Shown here in pieces: positions 1-11,600 of a DNA stretch of 64,000 nucleotides (the first letter of the stretch is position 1; each line of letters opens with the position of its first letter). The notes below the pieces were generated by a model that worked only from the letters and a program-made list of their open reading frames with translations, was not told where the DNA came from and made no database searches. Origin of the DNA: a bacterium (lineage in GTDB: Bacteria > Cyanobacteriota > Vampirovibrionia > Obscuribacterales > Obscuribacteraceae); the NCBI GenBank assembly GCA_018062085.1, contig JAGOSY010000007.1, forward strand, positions 152,196-216,195. The letters are read 5' to 3'. A program made the position numbers and the translations under genes.

Positions 1-285
1 TACCGGTATGTTAACTGTTCCTCGCGCGGCCTTGTAGTCGGTCAGTCGCACATCCGCAGTGTAGACTGGTCCGGGCTTAACTAGGCAGTAGCTGCCAACT
101 TCGGTGTTAGGGAAGTTGACGGTGATATAGGGCTGTACACCTGATACTGTTTTGATGGGAGCGGCTTTCCTTGGTGTAGCTTTACATGGCGCAGCCTGCG
201 GGAGAAGCAAAAGATAGAGCAATCCAAGGCAGCAACTAAGCTGCCAGTATCGGCCTTCCTCTCTCTTGACTAGCTGGTGAATCAT
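1..285 (-). CDS. Secreted protein of unknown function, partial (3' end outside window)
   Basis: An open reading frame runs from an ATG at 285 leftwards to base 1 without a stop (95 codons visible), so the gene is cut by the window edge. The N-terminus has a short charged stretch followed by a Leu/Cys-rich hydrophobic segment (CCLGLLYLLLLPQAA), which looks like a signal peptide. The rest is a beta-prone segment containing PYITVNFPNTEVGSY. I do not recognise the family. It is divergent from the caspase-like gene that starts 57 bp away, so the two promoters must share this short interval. Confidence 0.6.
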   Translation of the reverse strand, partial: MIHQLVKREEGRYWQLSCCLGLLYLLLLPQAAPCKATPRKAAPIKTVSGVQPYITVNFPNTEVGSYCLVKPGPVYTADVRLTDYKAARGTVNIPV

Positions 286-341
286 ACTTCTACTTTAAGC
301 CCTAGTCAGGCTTTAAAACAAGGTTCCTATAAGAGCTATAA

Positions 342-2498
342 TTGAGCGAAATTCAGAGAATGGGCGTAAATTTGAGCCAAGACTACTATAGAGAGAGAGC
401 CAGCCTGGGTCGCAAGCGTTGCACGGCTTTATTTCTGACTCTTCTTTTCCTTGCCTCTACTCCGGCCATGGCCCAAGAGAAGGCGACGGGAGCTTCCAAT
501 GACTCTAGCTCTGTTGATTCGCCTGCCGTTAATCGACCAATTCGCGATAAGTGGGCCCTGGTTGTCGGTGTTAGTGAATTTGCTAATCCTGCGCTCAATC
601 TCAAGTATTCAGCTAAAGATGCCAAAGATTTTGCCGACTATTTGGTTAAAGAGGCAGACTTCGCCCCTGACCACGTAAAGCTTTTGCTTAATAAAGATGC
701 CACTGAGCGGCGCATACTCTCTGAGCTTGGTGACCGCTGGTTGCCTCGGGTTGCTAATCCCGATGACTTGGTAGTTATATTTGTCTCGACTCATGGCAGT
801 GGAGCAGAGCTTGATGTCGGCGGTCAAAACTATTTGGTTGCTTACGATACAGATGTGCAAGATCTATACACAACCGGCGTGCCCATGCAACGCTTGGCCA
901 AAGATATTAAAGATCGGGTGCACTGTGATCGAGTTGTGATTTTTCTCGATGCTTGCCACAGTGGTGGCGTAAAGTCTGAATCGAAAGGCTTGACGCGCAC
1001 CGGTGTTGATGCCTCAGAGTTGGCCATTGGTTCTGGTCGTATGGTAATTGCTTCGAGTGCCGAAGACCAGGTGTCGTGGGAGAGCAAGACTGGCGCTAAT
1101 GGTGTCTTTACAGCGGCCTTGCTACAGTCTTTGCGCAAGAAAGGCAAAGAGACGACCGTTGGCGAAATGTTTAGTGATCTCAAAGAAAAAGTACAAGATC
1201 AGGTCTTGCGCGAACGAGGTCGTCTGCAAACACCGGTATTAGAAAGTAAATGGAAGGGGAACGATCTTTGTATCGCGGCCACTCCAGTATCAAGACAGCC
1301 AGGGTTAAATATAGAACCACCTGCTGCTCCTCGTGAAGTAACTAAGCCGCTAGTCACTGAGACAACAGCAGCACCTGCTTCTGTAGCAACAGTACCGGCA
1401 AGAAGCAGCGGCACAACAATGGGGACGAGTGCTGGTGTCAGCCCTACTCCCGCCTATATCAAACCTGGTCTATTGATTGTGCCAGGGCAATCAGTTGGGC
1501 GCACTAGTATTGGTATGAGCCGACAGGCTGTTGAAAATCTACTAGGTAAGCCAAGTAGTGAGAACTCAGGTACACTTGTGTACCGCACAGCTGACCGCAA
1601 ATACTTTCTTGCCCTTAGATTAGCCAGCGATTCTGTCAATGAAATTTTGTTTTCATCGCCAGCTTTTGTCACCAGTAGCGGTATCGGAGTTGACAGCTTC
1701 TCTGCCAATCGCGGGGCAATGAAGTTTTCGGATTTGGCCGGGCCTTACAAGAGCTATGAGAGCAAACCTGGTCTTTCTTTTGTGGTCAAAGATGGGGGCG
1801 AAGTGCCTCAGTTTGCGGTGGTTCATAAAGGGCAATTGACTGCCCCTGAAATTTTAGCGGCTGGTTTGGTCGAACAAGCAAAAAGTAATATTGACCAAGC
1901 CAAGATTAGTCTTTCTCAAAATTCAAGTAAGTCTGTAAATAGTTCAACCTTGATCGTGCCTGGGCAATCACTGGCGAAGATCAAGCTGGGCATTTCTAAG
2001 CAGCAAGCGATTGCACTCTTGGGCAAGCCTGCTGATGAAGTTGATAATGTTTTGTGTTACTGGACTGGCGACAAGCGCTACTTCTTGATTGTGCGCACAA
2101 TTGAAGGCAAAGTTTCTGATGTCCTTTTTGACTCTCCTGCCTATGCCACTGCCGGTGGTATAGCTGTAACTAATTTCAACCAAGCAAATAGCCAGCATGC
2201 CTTTCAGCTTCCTCAGCGGCTGGCCAAACGTCCAGTTGACATTTATACTCTTAAAGATGGTGGGCTTTCATTCTTTCAGCCTTTGGCTTGGCCGGCTCCG
2301 GTTGGTTGGGTGCATGATAAATCGGCTGCGGTCAATGATCTTGATTGGCTAACAAAAGTGCGGGCTGATCTATTTGCTGAAACAGTCTTGCCGTTTGCTC
2401 CTAATCGCCCTCGTCTATTTAATAAAGGCAACCGGCCAATAATTGGACCAGGCACAGGTCCAAGGGGACGGCGTCGCGTAGGGTATAACTGGCAGTGA
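342..2498 (+). CDS. Secreted caspase-like protease (peptidase C14) with two C-terminal BamE/SmpA-like repeats
   Basis: Peptidase C14 (metacaspase/orthocaspase clan CD) fold: the domain opens with KWALVVGVSEF near residue 70, has the catalytic His in FVSTHGSG (H151) and the catalytic Cys in FLDACHSGG (C205). Residues about 25-44 form a signal peptide ending AMA-Q, so it should act outside the cytoplasm. After a Pro/Thr-rich linker (320-375) come two repeats starting LIVPGQS at about 378 and 537, each with an LGKP turn and a YFL strand; these resemble SmpA/BamE-like domains. The start drawn is TTG at 342; an ATG at 360 (712 aa) is equally possible and neither has a strong ribosome site. The stop overlaps the next gene by 4 bp. 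A paralogous caspase domain lies at 61657. Substrate unknown; C14 enzymes usually cut after Arg/Lys. Confidence 0.85.
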   Translation: MSEIQRMGVNLSQDYYRERASLGRKRCTALFLTLLFLASTPAMAQEKATGASNDSSSVDSPAVNRPIRDKWALVVGVSEFANPALNLKYSAKDAKDFADYLVKEADFAPDHVKLLLNKDATERRILSELGDRWLPRVANPDDLVVIFVSTHGSGAELDVGGQNYLVAYDTDVQDLYTTGVPMQRLAKDIKDRVHCDRVVIFLDACHSGGVKSESKGLTRTGVDASELAIGSGRMVIASSAEDQVSWESKTGANGVFTAALLQSLRKKGKETTVGEMFSDLKEKVQDQVLRERGRLQTPVLESKWKGNDLCIAATPVSRQPGLNIEPPAAPREVTKPLVTETTAAPASVATVPARSSGTTMGTSAGVSPTPAYIKPGLLIVPGQSVGRTSIGMSRQAVENLLGKPSSENSGTLVYRTADRKYFLALRLASDSVNEILFSSPAFVTSSGIGVDSFSANRGAMKFSDLAGPYKSYESKPGLSFVVKDGGEVPQFAVVHKGQLTAPEILAAGLVEQAKSNIDQAKISLSQNSSKSVNSSTLIVPGQSLAKIKLGISKQQAIALLGKPADEVDNVLCYWTGDKRYFLIVRTIEGKVSDVLFDSPAYATAGGIAVTNFNQANSQHAFQLPQRLAKRPVDIYTLKDGGLSFFQPLAWPAPVGWVHDKSAAVNDLDWLTKVRADLFAETVLPFAPNRPRLFNKGNRPIIGPGTGPRGRRRVGYNWQ

Positions 2499-3241
2499 CA
2501 AGCTTAAATTCTAAAGTTGCGCTTGTTACAGGTATTTCGAAAGGAATTGGTAAAGCAATTGCCGAGGAATTGTCCGGGGAAGGTTTCAAGTTATATGGAA
2601 CTTTCAATACAGGCGAAGCTGAGGCGCAAGCACTTAAGGATAGACTAGGCAATCTAGAAATCTTTCAAGTAGACTTCTCTGAAAGGTTCAATACACTTAA
2701 GTTGATTGATGACCTTAAAGGCATAAAGTTTGATGCCATTATCAATAATGCTGGCGTATTTCTACCTGAGAATTTCAATGACTTTGATTTTGCTGCTTGG
2801 GATAGCACATTTGAAGTTAATTTGAATACTCCTTTGTTGTTGTCTCTAAGGCTCAAAGATAATTTGAGCGACGGCGGCACCATCGTCAACATCTCTAGTA
2901 CCGACGGTTTTATTGGCTCTTTCAATAGTATGGCCTATGCTGCGAGCAAAGCGGCCTTGATCAGCTTGACCAAGAGTCTGGCCAATTTACTAGGACCTAG
3001 GGCGATACGAGTTGTTGGTGTTGCACCAGGTTGGATTAGCGGCACTGGCATGAATACTGAAGCTTCCTTTGAGGCGGCTCAGTTGGCCCCTTTGGGTCGC
3101 AACGGCAGGCCTGAAGAGATTGCGCAACTAGTAAGCTTTTTGATTTCTGCTAAGGCTAGCTTTATCACAGGGACTACTATGATTGTTGATGGTGGCTATA
3201 CTGGCGTTGATTACATAATGAAAAAGGAAGCCGGTTTTTAA
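2495..3241 (+). CDS. SDR-family oxidoreductase (FabG-like)
   Basis: Classical short-chain dehydrogenase/reductase of 248 aa, the usual length. The NAD(P)-binding TGISKGIG motif is near residue 14, NNAG near residue 86, and the catalytic Ser with YAASK lie around residues 132-152. The C-terminus has the typical GRNGRPEEIA and ITGTTMIVDGGY segments. These features predict a cytoplasmic NAD(P)H-dependent oxidoreductase of the 3-oxoacyl-ACP reductase type; the true substrate cannot be read from sequence. Translation starts at a GTG overlapping the stop of the upstream caspase gene by 4 bp, so the two are translationally coupled, an odd pairing of an exported protease and a cytoplasmic enzyme. It ends directly against the convergent gene on the other strand. 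Confidence 0.85.
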   Translation: MTSLNSKVALVTGISKGIGKAIAEELSGEGFKLYGTFNTGEAEAQALKDRLGNLEIFQVDFSERFNTLKLIDDLKGIKFDAIINNAGVFLPENFNDFDFAAWDSTFEVNLNTPLLLSLRLKDNLSDGGTIVNISSTDGFIGSFNSMAYAASKAALISLTKSLANLLGPRAIRVVGVAPGWISGTGMNTEASFEAAQLAPLGRNGRPEEIAQLVSFLISAKASFITGTTMIVDGGYTGVDYIMKKEAGF

Positions 3242-4618
3242 TTAGATAAAGACTTTCATACCGGCTTTGTGAGCGGCATAAATTAGATCAACCTCGGGGT
3301 AATCTTCATCTTCTGAGGGAAACACTGACGAAGACAGCACTTCACGCCACTCGCTGTCTTCGTCGCTGTACATTGGTGCATTGGTGTTGCCGCGAACAAA
3401 GCCATCGTGGTCTAGCAGCAAATAGGCATTGGCTGTAAGATCACCACCAATGCGCATGGTGCCATCGTTATATTCACCGATAAGAAGGCCTTTGGCTTCT
3501 ACGTCTCCAAGCACTACTACTGGTGCACCAGCCTTGACTAGGTTGTCGACCCTTAAGTTGCCACAGACAAATAGTAGCGGTCCACCTTCGAGGGTACGAT
3601 TGACTATGTCACCATCGACAATTAAGTCACCCAGGCAGCATACAGCTATTACTTGGTTTTGCTGTACCCAGTGTTCTTGCCAATCTAATATAAGTAGCCC
3701 GGCTAAGGCACAATCGGGCGGCAAGACCAGCACTTTTGCTTTTGGGTAGGCCTGAAGCTGAAAGCGCACTGGCTCAGAAAATGATAATGGGTACGAATTT
3801 TTGTCTGGATCGAAAGCAATTTTTTCTTCAATGAGCTTGTATATCTCTGTGTCTATATCTGCTACGGCAACTAGCTCGCCAAGTGAGGTTGGGTCTAGTC
3901 CGCCGCTTAGTACCAGTTTCTCTGGTGGCACAACTGGCGCTGTCGACTGATTAGAAATCTGATTGGCAATCTGCTCAGGGCTTAGCCAAATTGACCTCCC
4001 TGCTCTTCCCAGCGCTCTGATTTTACTGCTATCCAGCCAGCCTTTTTCTAGAGCTTCTGCTTTGAATATTCTTGAGAGTGCTTCTCGTCCATGATCTTTG
4101 GCGGCATTGAAGGCGGGACAAGTATAACCTCCGGCTATGACATGACCGGCAATACCGCCCTGATCTTTTACGCGGGGAATGTAGCCTTTACAGTCGAGCT
4201 TTCCGCCCACGCGCAGGGGGCCGTCGTTGTATTCACCAATGAAATAGGTTGTCTTGATGTCTCCCAACACTATCAGTGGCATGCCGCCTTTAAGTAAGTT
4301 TGTGCATGTGAGATTGCCTTGTACAAATAACAACGGCCAATACTCATAGTCGTCAATAAGTAGTTCTCCGTCGATGGTGAGGTCGCCAAAGCAAAAGAGC
4401 ATGGCAACTTTCTTCTTGCTAAGGGGGCCACTTCTTGTAGAAAGTAGCAGGTCACCACTTATTGTTGTGTTGCCTTCGCACACTAGTGCTTCGCTAGACT
4501 TAGTGTGGTACCCCGGTAAGCTAAAGATCAGTTTGTAGTCGGCGATATGCTTTTCTTCTGATAGCTGCTTGGCTCTCTCTAGTGGCTTCTTTAAGCTAGT
4601 TTGCGTAAATGGATTCAT
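3242..4618 (-). CDS. Duplicated polymer-forming (bactofilin-like) protein
   Basis: 458 aa, no signal peptide or membrane segment. The protein contains two copies of one domain: residues about 60-165 (FCFGDLTIDGELLID, PLLFVQGNL, LIVLGDI, IGEYNDG, RVGGKL) and about 325-425 (VCCLGDLIVDGD, PLLFVCGNL, VVVLGDV, IGEYNDG, RIGGDL). The alternating short strands and G-D/G-N-L turns look like the right-handed beta-helix of polymer-forming cytoskeletal (bactofilin) proteins, but this is a resemblance, not a secure family call. A scaffold or cell-shape role would be inference. Starts at an ATG, is divergent from the cytochrome gene and converges without a gap on the SDR gene. Confidence 0.55.
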   Translation of the reverse strand: MNPFTQTSLKKPLERAKQLSEEKHIADYKLIFSLPGYHTKSSEALVCEGNTTISGDLLLSTRSGPLSKKKVAMLFCFGDLTIDGELLIDDYEYWPLLFVQGNLTCTNLLKGGMPLIVLGDIKTTYFIGEYNDGPLRVGGKLDCKGYIPRVKDQGGIAGHVIAGGYTCPAFNAAKDHGREALSRIFKAEALEKGWLDSSKIRALGRAGRSIWLSPEQIANQISNQSTAPVVPPEKLVLSGGLDPTSLGELVAVADIDTEIYKLIEEKIAFDPDKNSYPLSFSEPVRFQLQAYPKAKVLVLPPDCALAGLLILDWQEHWVQQNQVIAVCCLGDLIVDGDIVNRTLEGGPLLFVCGNLRVDNLVKAGAPVVVLGDVEAKGLLIGEYNDGTMRIGGDLTANAYLLLDHDGFVRGNTNAPMYSDEDSEWREVLSSSVFPSEDEDYPEVDLIYAAHKAGMKVFI

Positions 4619-4803
4619 GCCAGTTATTCTTTTGATATTCTTGGTGATTTTCTTTGCGACGTTTTGAGTGACTCTCTAGTTACGCTTGGCTGCGAAAAAT
4701 TAGGGATTTAATGAAAATGCTCAATTAGCTCTGACAATGATGGTAAGAGCTGCCCTGATCGGCTACTGTTATTGCAATTGCTGATACTAAGAGGGTATGT
4801 CAA

Positions 4804-5643
4804 GTGACCGCGATGAATAGGCAGTTCTATCAGTTGCTCCGGCTTGGGCATCCAGAAGTGGCCCCTTGGCCGCACCACAGTTGCCGGTCTTTGGTACTTT
4901 CCGCACTTTCGCTATCATTGCTCTCTCTATTAATGCTCTCTCTCTTAATGCTCACGGGCGCCCTTGCTGCTGAGGCGAAGAAGCCAGCGAGCCGCACAAT
5001 TAGAACCTCTGGGCGAAAATTGACCGCCAGTATGAACTGCAAGAGCTGTCATATTATCGAGGGGGATGGCGGCTTAATTGGGCCACCTTTAGACGGCATT
5101 GGCCAATATCGCACCATCGATGAAGTTTTTCGGCGTTTGAGTTCTGGTAAAGGTAAATCGAAGTTGCCTTCGAATTTTACCGTTGCCGAATTGATGACCC
5201 ACGTTCGCCTGCCCCAAAATCAAGCACAGTCAATTGCAATTTATCTTTCTAATTTACCTGAGTGTACTGTGAAATGGGATCTCAAAGGTCACGAGCCCGC
5301 TCCTTCTGACGAGATTCCGCCAGGTTTTCACTTTAAGCCCCGTCAGGTAGACGCTTCTAGTGACCAGGGCAAAGAGCTTTACCTTACTCATGGTTGTGCC
5401 GCTTGCCATACCATTGGTTCATCTGGTGGGCGTACTGGCCCGAACCTCGAAGGTGTAGGTGCTAGATATAGTCGTGCCTTTATTGAAAGCCGCATTGCCA
5501 GTGGTGCCATTTATGCGGCCGCACGCAAAGGCAAGTATGCTCCAACGAAGTTTGCTATGCCACCAACAGAAATACCAGAGAAAGAAGTAAAGCTAATCAC
5601 TGATTTTCTTTTAACGCTGCCGGTTAAAGCCTCAACTAAGTAG
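4804..5643 (+). CDS. Diheme cytochrome c, exported
   Basis: 279 aa with two class I cytochrome c domains. Heme-binding motifs are CKSCH (residues 79-83) and CAACH (198-202); a likely distal Met for the second heme lies in FAMPP (M252). A long hydrophobic segment LSALSLSLLSLLMLSLLML, itself a short internal repeat, followed by ALAA-EA marks the signal peptide, so it works in the periplasm or on the outer face of the membrane as an electron carrier. Start drawn at GTG 4804; ATG 4813 is an alternative. The redox partner is unknown: no oxidase or dehydrogenase subunit is next to it. Converges with the giant gene with a 10-bp gap. Confidence 0.85.
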   Translation: MTAMNRQFYQLLRLGHPEVAPWPHHSCRSLVLSALSLSLLSLLMLSLLMLTGALAAEAKKPASRTIRTSGRKLTASMNCKSCHIIEGDGGLIGPPLDGIGQYRTIDEVFRRLSSGKGKSKLPSNFTVAELMTHVRLPQNQAQSIAIYLSNLPECTVKWDLKGHEPAPSDEIPPGFHFKPRQVDASSDQGKELYLTHGCAACHTIGSSGGRTGPNLEGVGARYSRAFIESRIASGAIYAAARKGKYAPTKFAMPPTEIPEKEVKLITDFLLTLPVKASTK

Positions 5644-5653
5644 TCGACAGATG

Positions 5654-8600
5654 CTAGTCAAGAATTAGGAGCCAGCCCATTTTCTTGACTTTATTAAGTG
5701 GGATTGATTGTGTGGCGCGTCCGTTTGAGCCAAATTCGATGACTCCGGCAAATTTGTTACCAGCTAAGTCTCTGGCATAGTAAGGTTCGTTCATCATGTT
5801 GTATACCGCGCGCAGTTGACCTGAATTGGCATAGGCTGGCAACCCAAGCGTGCCTCGCATTTGAGTGCCATTTTCGTTGTTGGTTCCTCCTTCCCTGTAA
5901 CCGAGGCTTCCATGCTGTTCAGCCAAGACTACTTTGTCTGCCATTACTGTTAATATTGGTTTTTCGCTACGCAGGCCAATTAGTGCTTCTTCTGCTGACT
6001 TCACATCTGTAATTTCGCCAAGGTCAATTCTTTTTCGAATCGCTTCTACTTTCTCTCCACCGCCGGAACCGAGTGCTAGAATTTCAGGTGAACTAGCGAG
6101 GGTGAGAGTTGTGCCGTCAATTTTGGTGTTGGCGAGAAGTTCTGGAAGGTGGTGTGCAAAATACTCTAGCTGAGTGCCAGTTGCTTCGGTGCAATTTTGG
6201 GCAATTTTACCAATATGATCTTGATTGAGCTGGTGCTTTTGTGTGAATATAAAATCTTCAAGATGCCTCAGGCTGGCAAGCCGTTGATGAATTGTCGCTG
6301 CCTTTTCTCTCTGATTGAACAGGTGTTCACTTATTGCTTGTTGATCTGATGGATCTAGTCTTGCGATCAGTGAATTGATCTTCTTAAGCTCTATTGGTTT
6401 TGCATTTGCTGCTTCAGCAAGTTCAAATATTCGCTCGTTCTTTAGGGCGGGCATAGTCGAATCGAATAACTCTGCGGCTACTTTTTTGCCATTTATATTC
6501 AGCTTTGTGAACCTAGTAACATCAGTCGGACTCAACTGTTGGGTCTGCAGTTTAGACGTCAGCAAGTTCATCTCATTACTATTGAGTTCGACGTTCTTGA
6601 TAGCCTTTAGTGTTTCGAGGCGTTCTAAGGTAGTGGGGCTTTTCGCTAGCACAGACGATGACTTTTGCATAATTGCATCTATTAGTTTCGCTTGCCCAGC
6701 TGAGCTTTCTCTGTATGCACTGATTTCAGACAATAGCGTTTTATTGGCGTCGGTATTGGCCGCAATGTCCAGAATGTGTTTTAAAGTCTGAGGCGAATGG
6801 TCTGAAAAGATAGTGCCTGCAATTTCACTGTAGCGATCTTTATTTTGTGCCAATCGAGTTAGGTTCATAGCAGATAGTTCTGACGAGCGAGAATCGAGCA
6901 GCTTGACTGAATCAATGAACTTTTCAATATGTTTTGACTGTACGACTGCGTTACCGAAAGTTTCTGCTATGTGCATAGCTGTATTGGGTTCTACTGTTAG
7001 TAGCGAACGCACAATGTCAGGGCTTCTGTTTGTATTGTGGGTTTGTTGCAGACTCTCTGCTAACATTATCGCTTCGAAAGTCTTCGTGCCTTTGCCGGGT
7101 TGCGAAAGCAGTTGAGTAACTTCTTCATGGCTAATTATCTTGCTTAGCCTTGAGTCAAGTGTTTTGCCGTTTATCAGTTCGACTGCCGAGCTTAGCGACT
7201 TATCAGAGATCTGTTTGTTCTTATACAATCCGCCAAGGGCCTTAATTTGATCGACTTGAAGGGAGGCTAGCTCGTCTATGAGTGCCGCTGGGCGATGGCC
7301 TTTTGCTGCGCTGACTACTTCAGATACAGCGGTAACATTGGGTGCCAATGCCGCAAAATATTCTGCGGCATTAGGTATTCCTTTTGCTAGAGCAACACCG
7401 TCAACCATTTTATATTTCAGCGCATTAATTAGTGTATGGAGGTGCTCTTTAGTTAGTCCGGGTAAATCCCCTGGAGGAAGTTGGGAGAGTGATTTGACTG
7501 CCTCTGGAGTTACTGTGATATTTTCTCGAGCCATGATCATCATTGCATCAGCAATGTCCATGGCTGTGTCTGGATGTACTTTCGAGCTAAGTAGTAATTC
7601 TCCTAGTGTCTTCGATGCCAGTGCTGCCGTTTCCTGCGCTTCTGGAGCCGTTAGCAAGCCTTTCGTTCGGTTCTGCCGCGAAGTGATATGGTTACAGGCC
7701 GCTACGATTTCGGCGGTAGGATGCACGGCCGGCAGCGCTTGTTGATTTTCAAGCCACTTAAAGAGCGGCTCGCGCACATCGGCATGCTGATTACCGAAGT
7801 GGTGGCGCAGGTTCTTTGCGTTCCAGCGCTGCGGGTCGCTATCGTGCAGGGCAAGTATTGCCTCTTGTTCCATTGTCGCGGCTGAGCGTCCACCGCTTTC
7901 GCTGTGGGCGTTGTCGTACTTGCCTCTCAGTGCATTGAGCTGGTCTGGGCTCGGGTTGGGGCTGTCGGCTATGAATTTGACGTATGAAGGAGATACTACC
8001 TTGCCGTCCATTTCTAGTTGCCGCAAGTGAATGCGCTCTTCCATTGAGTTGATTGCCATTTCTTGCAAAATTCTTTGACCACTATCGCTGGCCTTGAAGT
8101 CTGCAAGTTTTTTTTGCTGCTCGGCACTCAGCGCCTTGCCGTCAATTGTTTTTGCCGAACTATCGAAGAGGTCAACTTTGACATTCGTTTCAATTTCAAG
8201 AATTGGTTGGGGTAGTTCTGCCAGAAGTTTTCCTTCGCGACGGCTGGCTTTGCTAACGTCGCCCATATCTTTAAGGGCATTTACCAAGTTTTTGTCGGCA
8301 TTGCTTGGGTTGCTCAAGGCTTCTAGTGATATTTCAACTGGGTGTTTCTTGATTTCATAGTTAGCTGGGCCGCTAGATTTGTCTGTAGCTATTGCTAGTG
8401 CTTTTTGGAAATCGCCTTTCATAAAAGCCTCAGAATAGTGCTCGAGCTCTCCTATCATTTTTTGACCGGCCTCTGTTTGCCGCCATTTTTCGCCATGGGC
8501 TTCTACTTCTATTGGTAGCTCTAGTTTCTTCGCTCCTTCTAGTTTGGCAACGGTCTTGGCGCCGCCGGGGAAAAGGTCTTTCTCGGGTAGGCCGGTTCCG

Positions 8601-11600
8601 CGTTCAAGTACAAAGGGCGACTGCCCAGGTAATTGATTGAATGAGCGTACTTCCCAGCGTGCCGCTTTGCTTTCACCAGGAGCTAGAATTGGTTTTACAT
8701 CAAAGCCTTCTTTGCGATAGAACTCAATAAAGGCTTTTTCTCCTTCTGGTGATTTTGCCTCGAAATTGATTTTGCCACCTCTGCCGTGGCGCAGTGATGC
8801 CAGTAGGCCCTGGCCAATTGCTAGACTTGTGGAAATGCCGAAGGAGACACCGGTGTTGCCTTCATGCAACATGCTTTTCAATTGCTCTGGCGTCACTGCT
8901 TCAATGCCTTTTTCAAGCGACATTTGAGCGGCAGTAAAGCCGGAGTTTATTAGGACCTCTTTTCCGAGGTTTTTCATGTAGTCACGCATGAAGTGCGCGG
9001 CGGTGCTATCGCCTTGTGCCATCAAGGCGGCGCGCTCCGATTGGGCGGCCAGCTGAGCCATCGATTTGCCTTCTCCGACTATTAGCTGTTTCATAGACTC
9101 AGTCGAAAGTGTTTTTGTGGAGAAACCAGAAAGTGCATATTTAGCTAGACCCATGGTGCCCAGTGCCAAGGCTGTATCAAACACTACTTGTCCGGCATAA
9201 GGTCCAGCTACTTCGGTGGCGAGTGTTTTGACGTTTTCCCAACTATCTCGCTCGCCAATTTTTGCAGACCAAGCCCCTGCTTTGGAGCGCTCGCCATAAA
9301 CTCCAAAGCCGCTGTAGCCTAGGTTTGAGTTGACTTGATAGAGACCTTCTTTGGTCAGTTCAGAAGCGGCTAAGCCGGCAACTGAAGCCCATGCTGCCAC
9401 TGCTAGTGGTGAGCTGACACCAAAAGTGGCACAGGCCGCGACAGTGGCAGCTACTGCAACTACTGTGGCGGCGATTACTGGTCCGTTAGTTTTGGCCCAG
9501 TTGGCAAAGGTGTCAGGTTTAAAGTTTGGATCTGTGACTTTATCAATTAGGGTTTTGAGTTGGCTATTGACATTTTTATCAGGGTTGAAGTTGACCGAGG
9601 GCTCGGGGTTGAGCATGTCGTGCATTTGTTTGTAGGTGGCAATTCTAGCGTTTAGTCCTGCGAGTGCCTCAGGGTTAGAATCTGCCTTGTTAGCCTTCAT
9701 TCGGTCGGCAACTTCTTGCATACTGGTGATGCGTTCGCGTACATCAGCCAATTCTTCTTTTGTGACGCTATTCATAGCATTCTTAAGCATTGCTGCTTTG
9801 TCTTGGGCCGAGGCAACGAAGGTATCGAATTTAGTGCCCTTCTGTGCAGCATCAACCATCGCTGATAATTCTGGCAGAGCCTGGTTGAAGGTTTTACTAA
9901 CCTTGTCTAGCCCGCGGAAGGCGTCATCATCGCTTAGTCTGTGCAGGGCATGGGCGCGCATAGCAGCGGTGTCGGCAAACTCTGCTGTATAGGTAAATCC
10001 TTCTGGTGCCCTTACCTGTTTGTATTTGATATCTTCGAGGGTTTTTAGCGCTTCTTTGAAGCCCTTTGAGCCACTATCATAATTTGGTACTGTGTCAAAT
10101 TGGCCCATCGAAGCGTCTTTTAGTCTTCCTAAGGCGCTGCGACCAACCTGCTGACCGTCTGATGCCACTAAATCGCGCCAAACTGTTGGTGCCAGCTTTT
10201 GTAGCATGGCACCATGCTCTTGCCACATACTTAAGGCTAGTTGGTCTGCCTCTTTTTGTCGACCTTTGTTTTCTAAATCAGTGTGATTGCCGATTTGCAT
10301 TGCTAGATCTAGAACGTGTTTCTTTTGCCCGACTTCTGACAATTCTTGTGCTTTAAGTTCGGATTTTATATTTAATACAGGCAGCTGTTTGACAAGACTA
10401 ACTTGCTTCTCTTCAAACTTGTCGATGGTATCATCGCCAAAAACTGAAGTTATGCGGCGTCCGAACGATACTCCCTCTTTTGTATGGTCTGAAAGTAAAG
10501 CCAAATTGTGCGACTGCTCACGGCGCAATGTGGTGTGCTCTTTTGTTAAGTCGGCGACTTCTTTGCTGGCGACAAGACTTAGGCTGGCCAGCTGTTTTGG
10601 CAGATCTTCAAGTAGTGCTTTGTTGCGCGATTCTGCCAAAGTGGCGTTGAGCATTTGACCGGCCACTTGAGCTTTGTCTACTGGCTCTTGGTTGCCTGTG
10701 ACTTTTAGACGCAAGTCTGGAGGTAGTGAGTTAACTAGATCTATATTGCTAGCTACTCGTTTCAATACCTCTTCACCGCTGCTCTCTTTACTGGTGTAAT
10801 TGCTAACGATGCGATCAGCCTTAACAAAAAGAGCATCAGGGTTTTCTGCGGGAACGCCCCAATCTTGCAGTATGCCAGCTGGGGGCCGCTTGAGGCCAGC
10901 GTCGTAGACAATGCGACTGATTTCTTTGCTCAGGCTAATGTCAAATGGTCGGCCTTCTGCATAGTTAAGTAAGGCTTCTCTGAGATCTCGTGGTTCTCTG
11001 GTTTTGCCACTGCTATCGATGATACTTTGCTGCTCGCCTTTTGCCTCGTCTAGGTTTGGCCAAGCGTTGTCTTTAAAGGCTTTGTAAGCTATTTCTCTAG
11101 GACCTTCCCTGCCAGGTCTAGCATTGTCTGCCATTGATACAACGCGCAGCAGCGCTTTGCCCGCCTGAGCCTGAAACTCTATGGCCGCTTCACCGTTGAT
11201 ACCTAGCTTAGAAAGGCTTTCTTGACCACTTTTGCCGCCAAATAAGGCGATTGCTTTGACTTGCGCGCTATCAAGACTCTGGCCCAAAGAACCCATTGCC
11301 TTGAGGGCGCTAAGCCGTTCGCTATTCGCTTTTGCATCAGTTTCTTTGCTAGTGAGCTTTGCTTCTAGTGCAGTTGCTAGCTCACGGCGCTGCTCCTGAG
11401 GTACATCTGGGGCGCTCTTGCGCAAGCCACTGATCATAGTTGGGGTCAAATGGTCTTGGACAAGCTTAATATCCGATTGATTCCAGTGCTTTGCCATCGA
11501 CATCAGGCCAGCCACAGCACTCGTGTGAGACTTGTTGGCACTAGGGTCTGTTTCTTTCGAATCACGTAAATTTTCTATGCCTTTGTGGAGAACGCTGCGC

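Noticed and set aside
7278..7745. Plus-strand open frame of 155 codons inside the giant gene
   Set aside because: Antisense shadow of the Ala/Ser-rich coding strand, as are the many similar frames between 5.9 and 15.3 kb.
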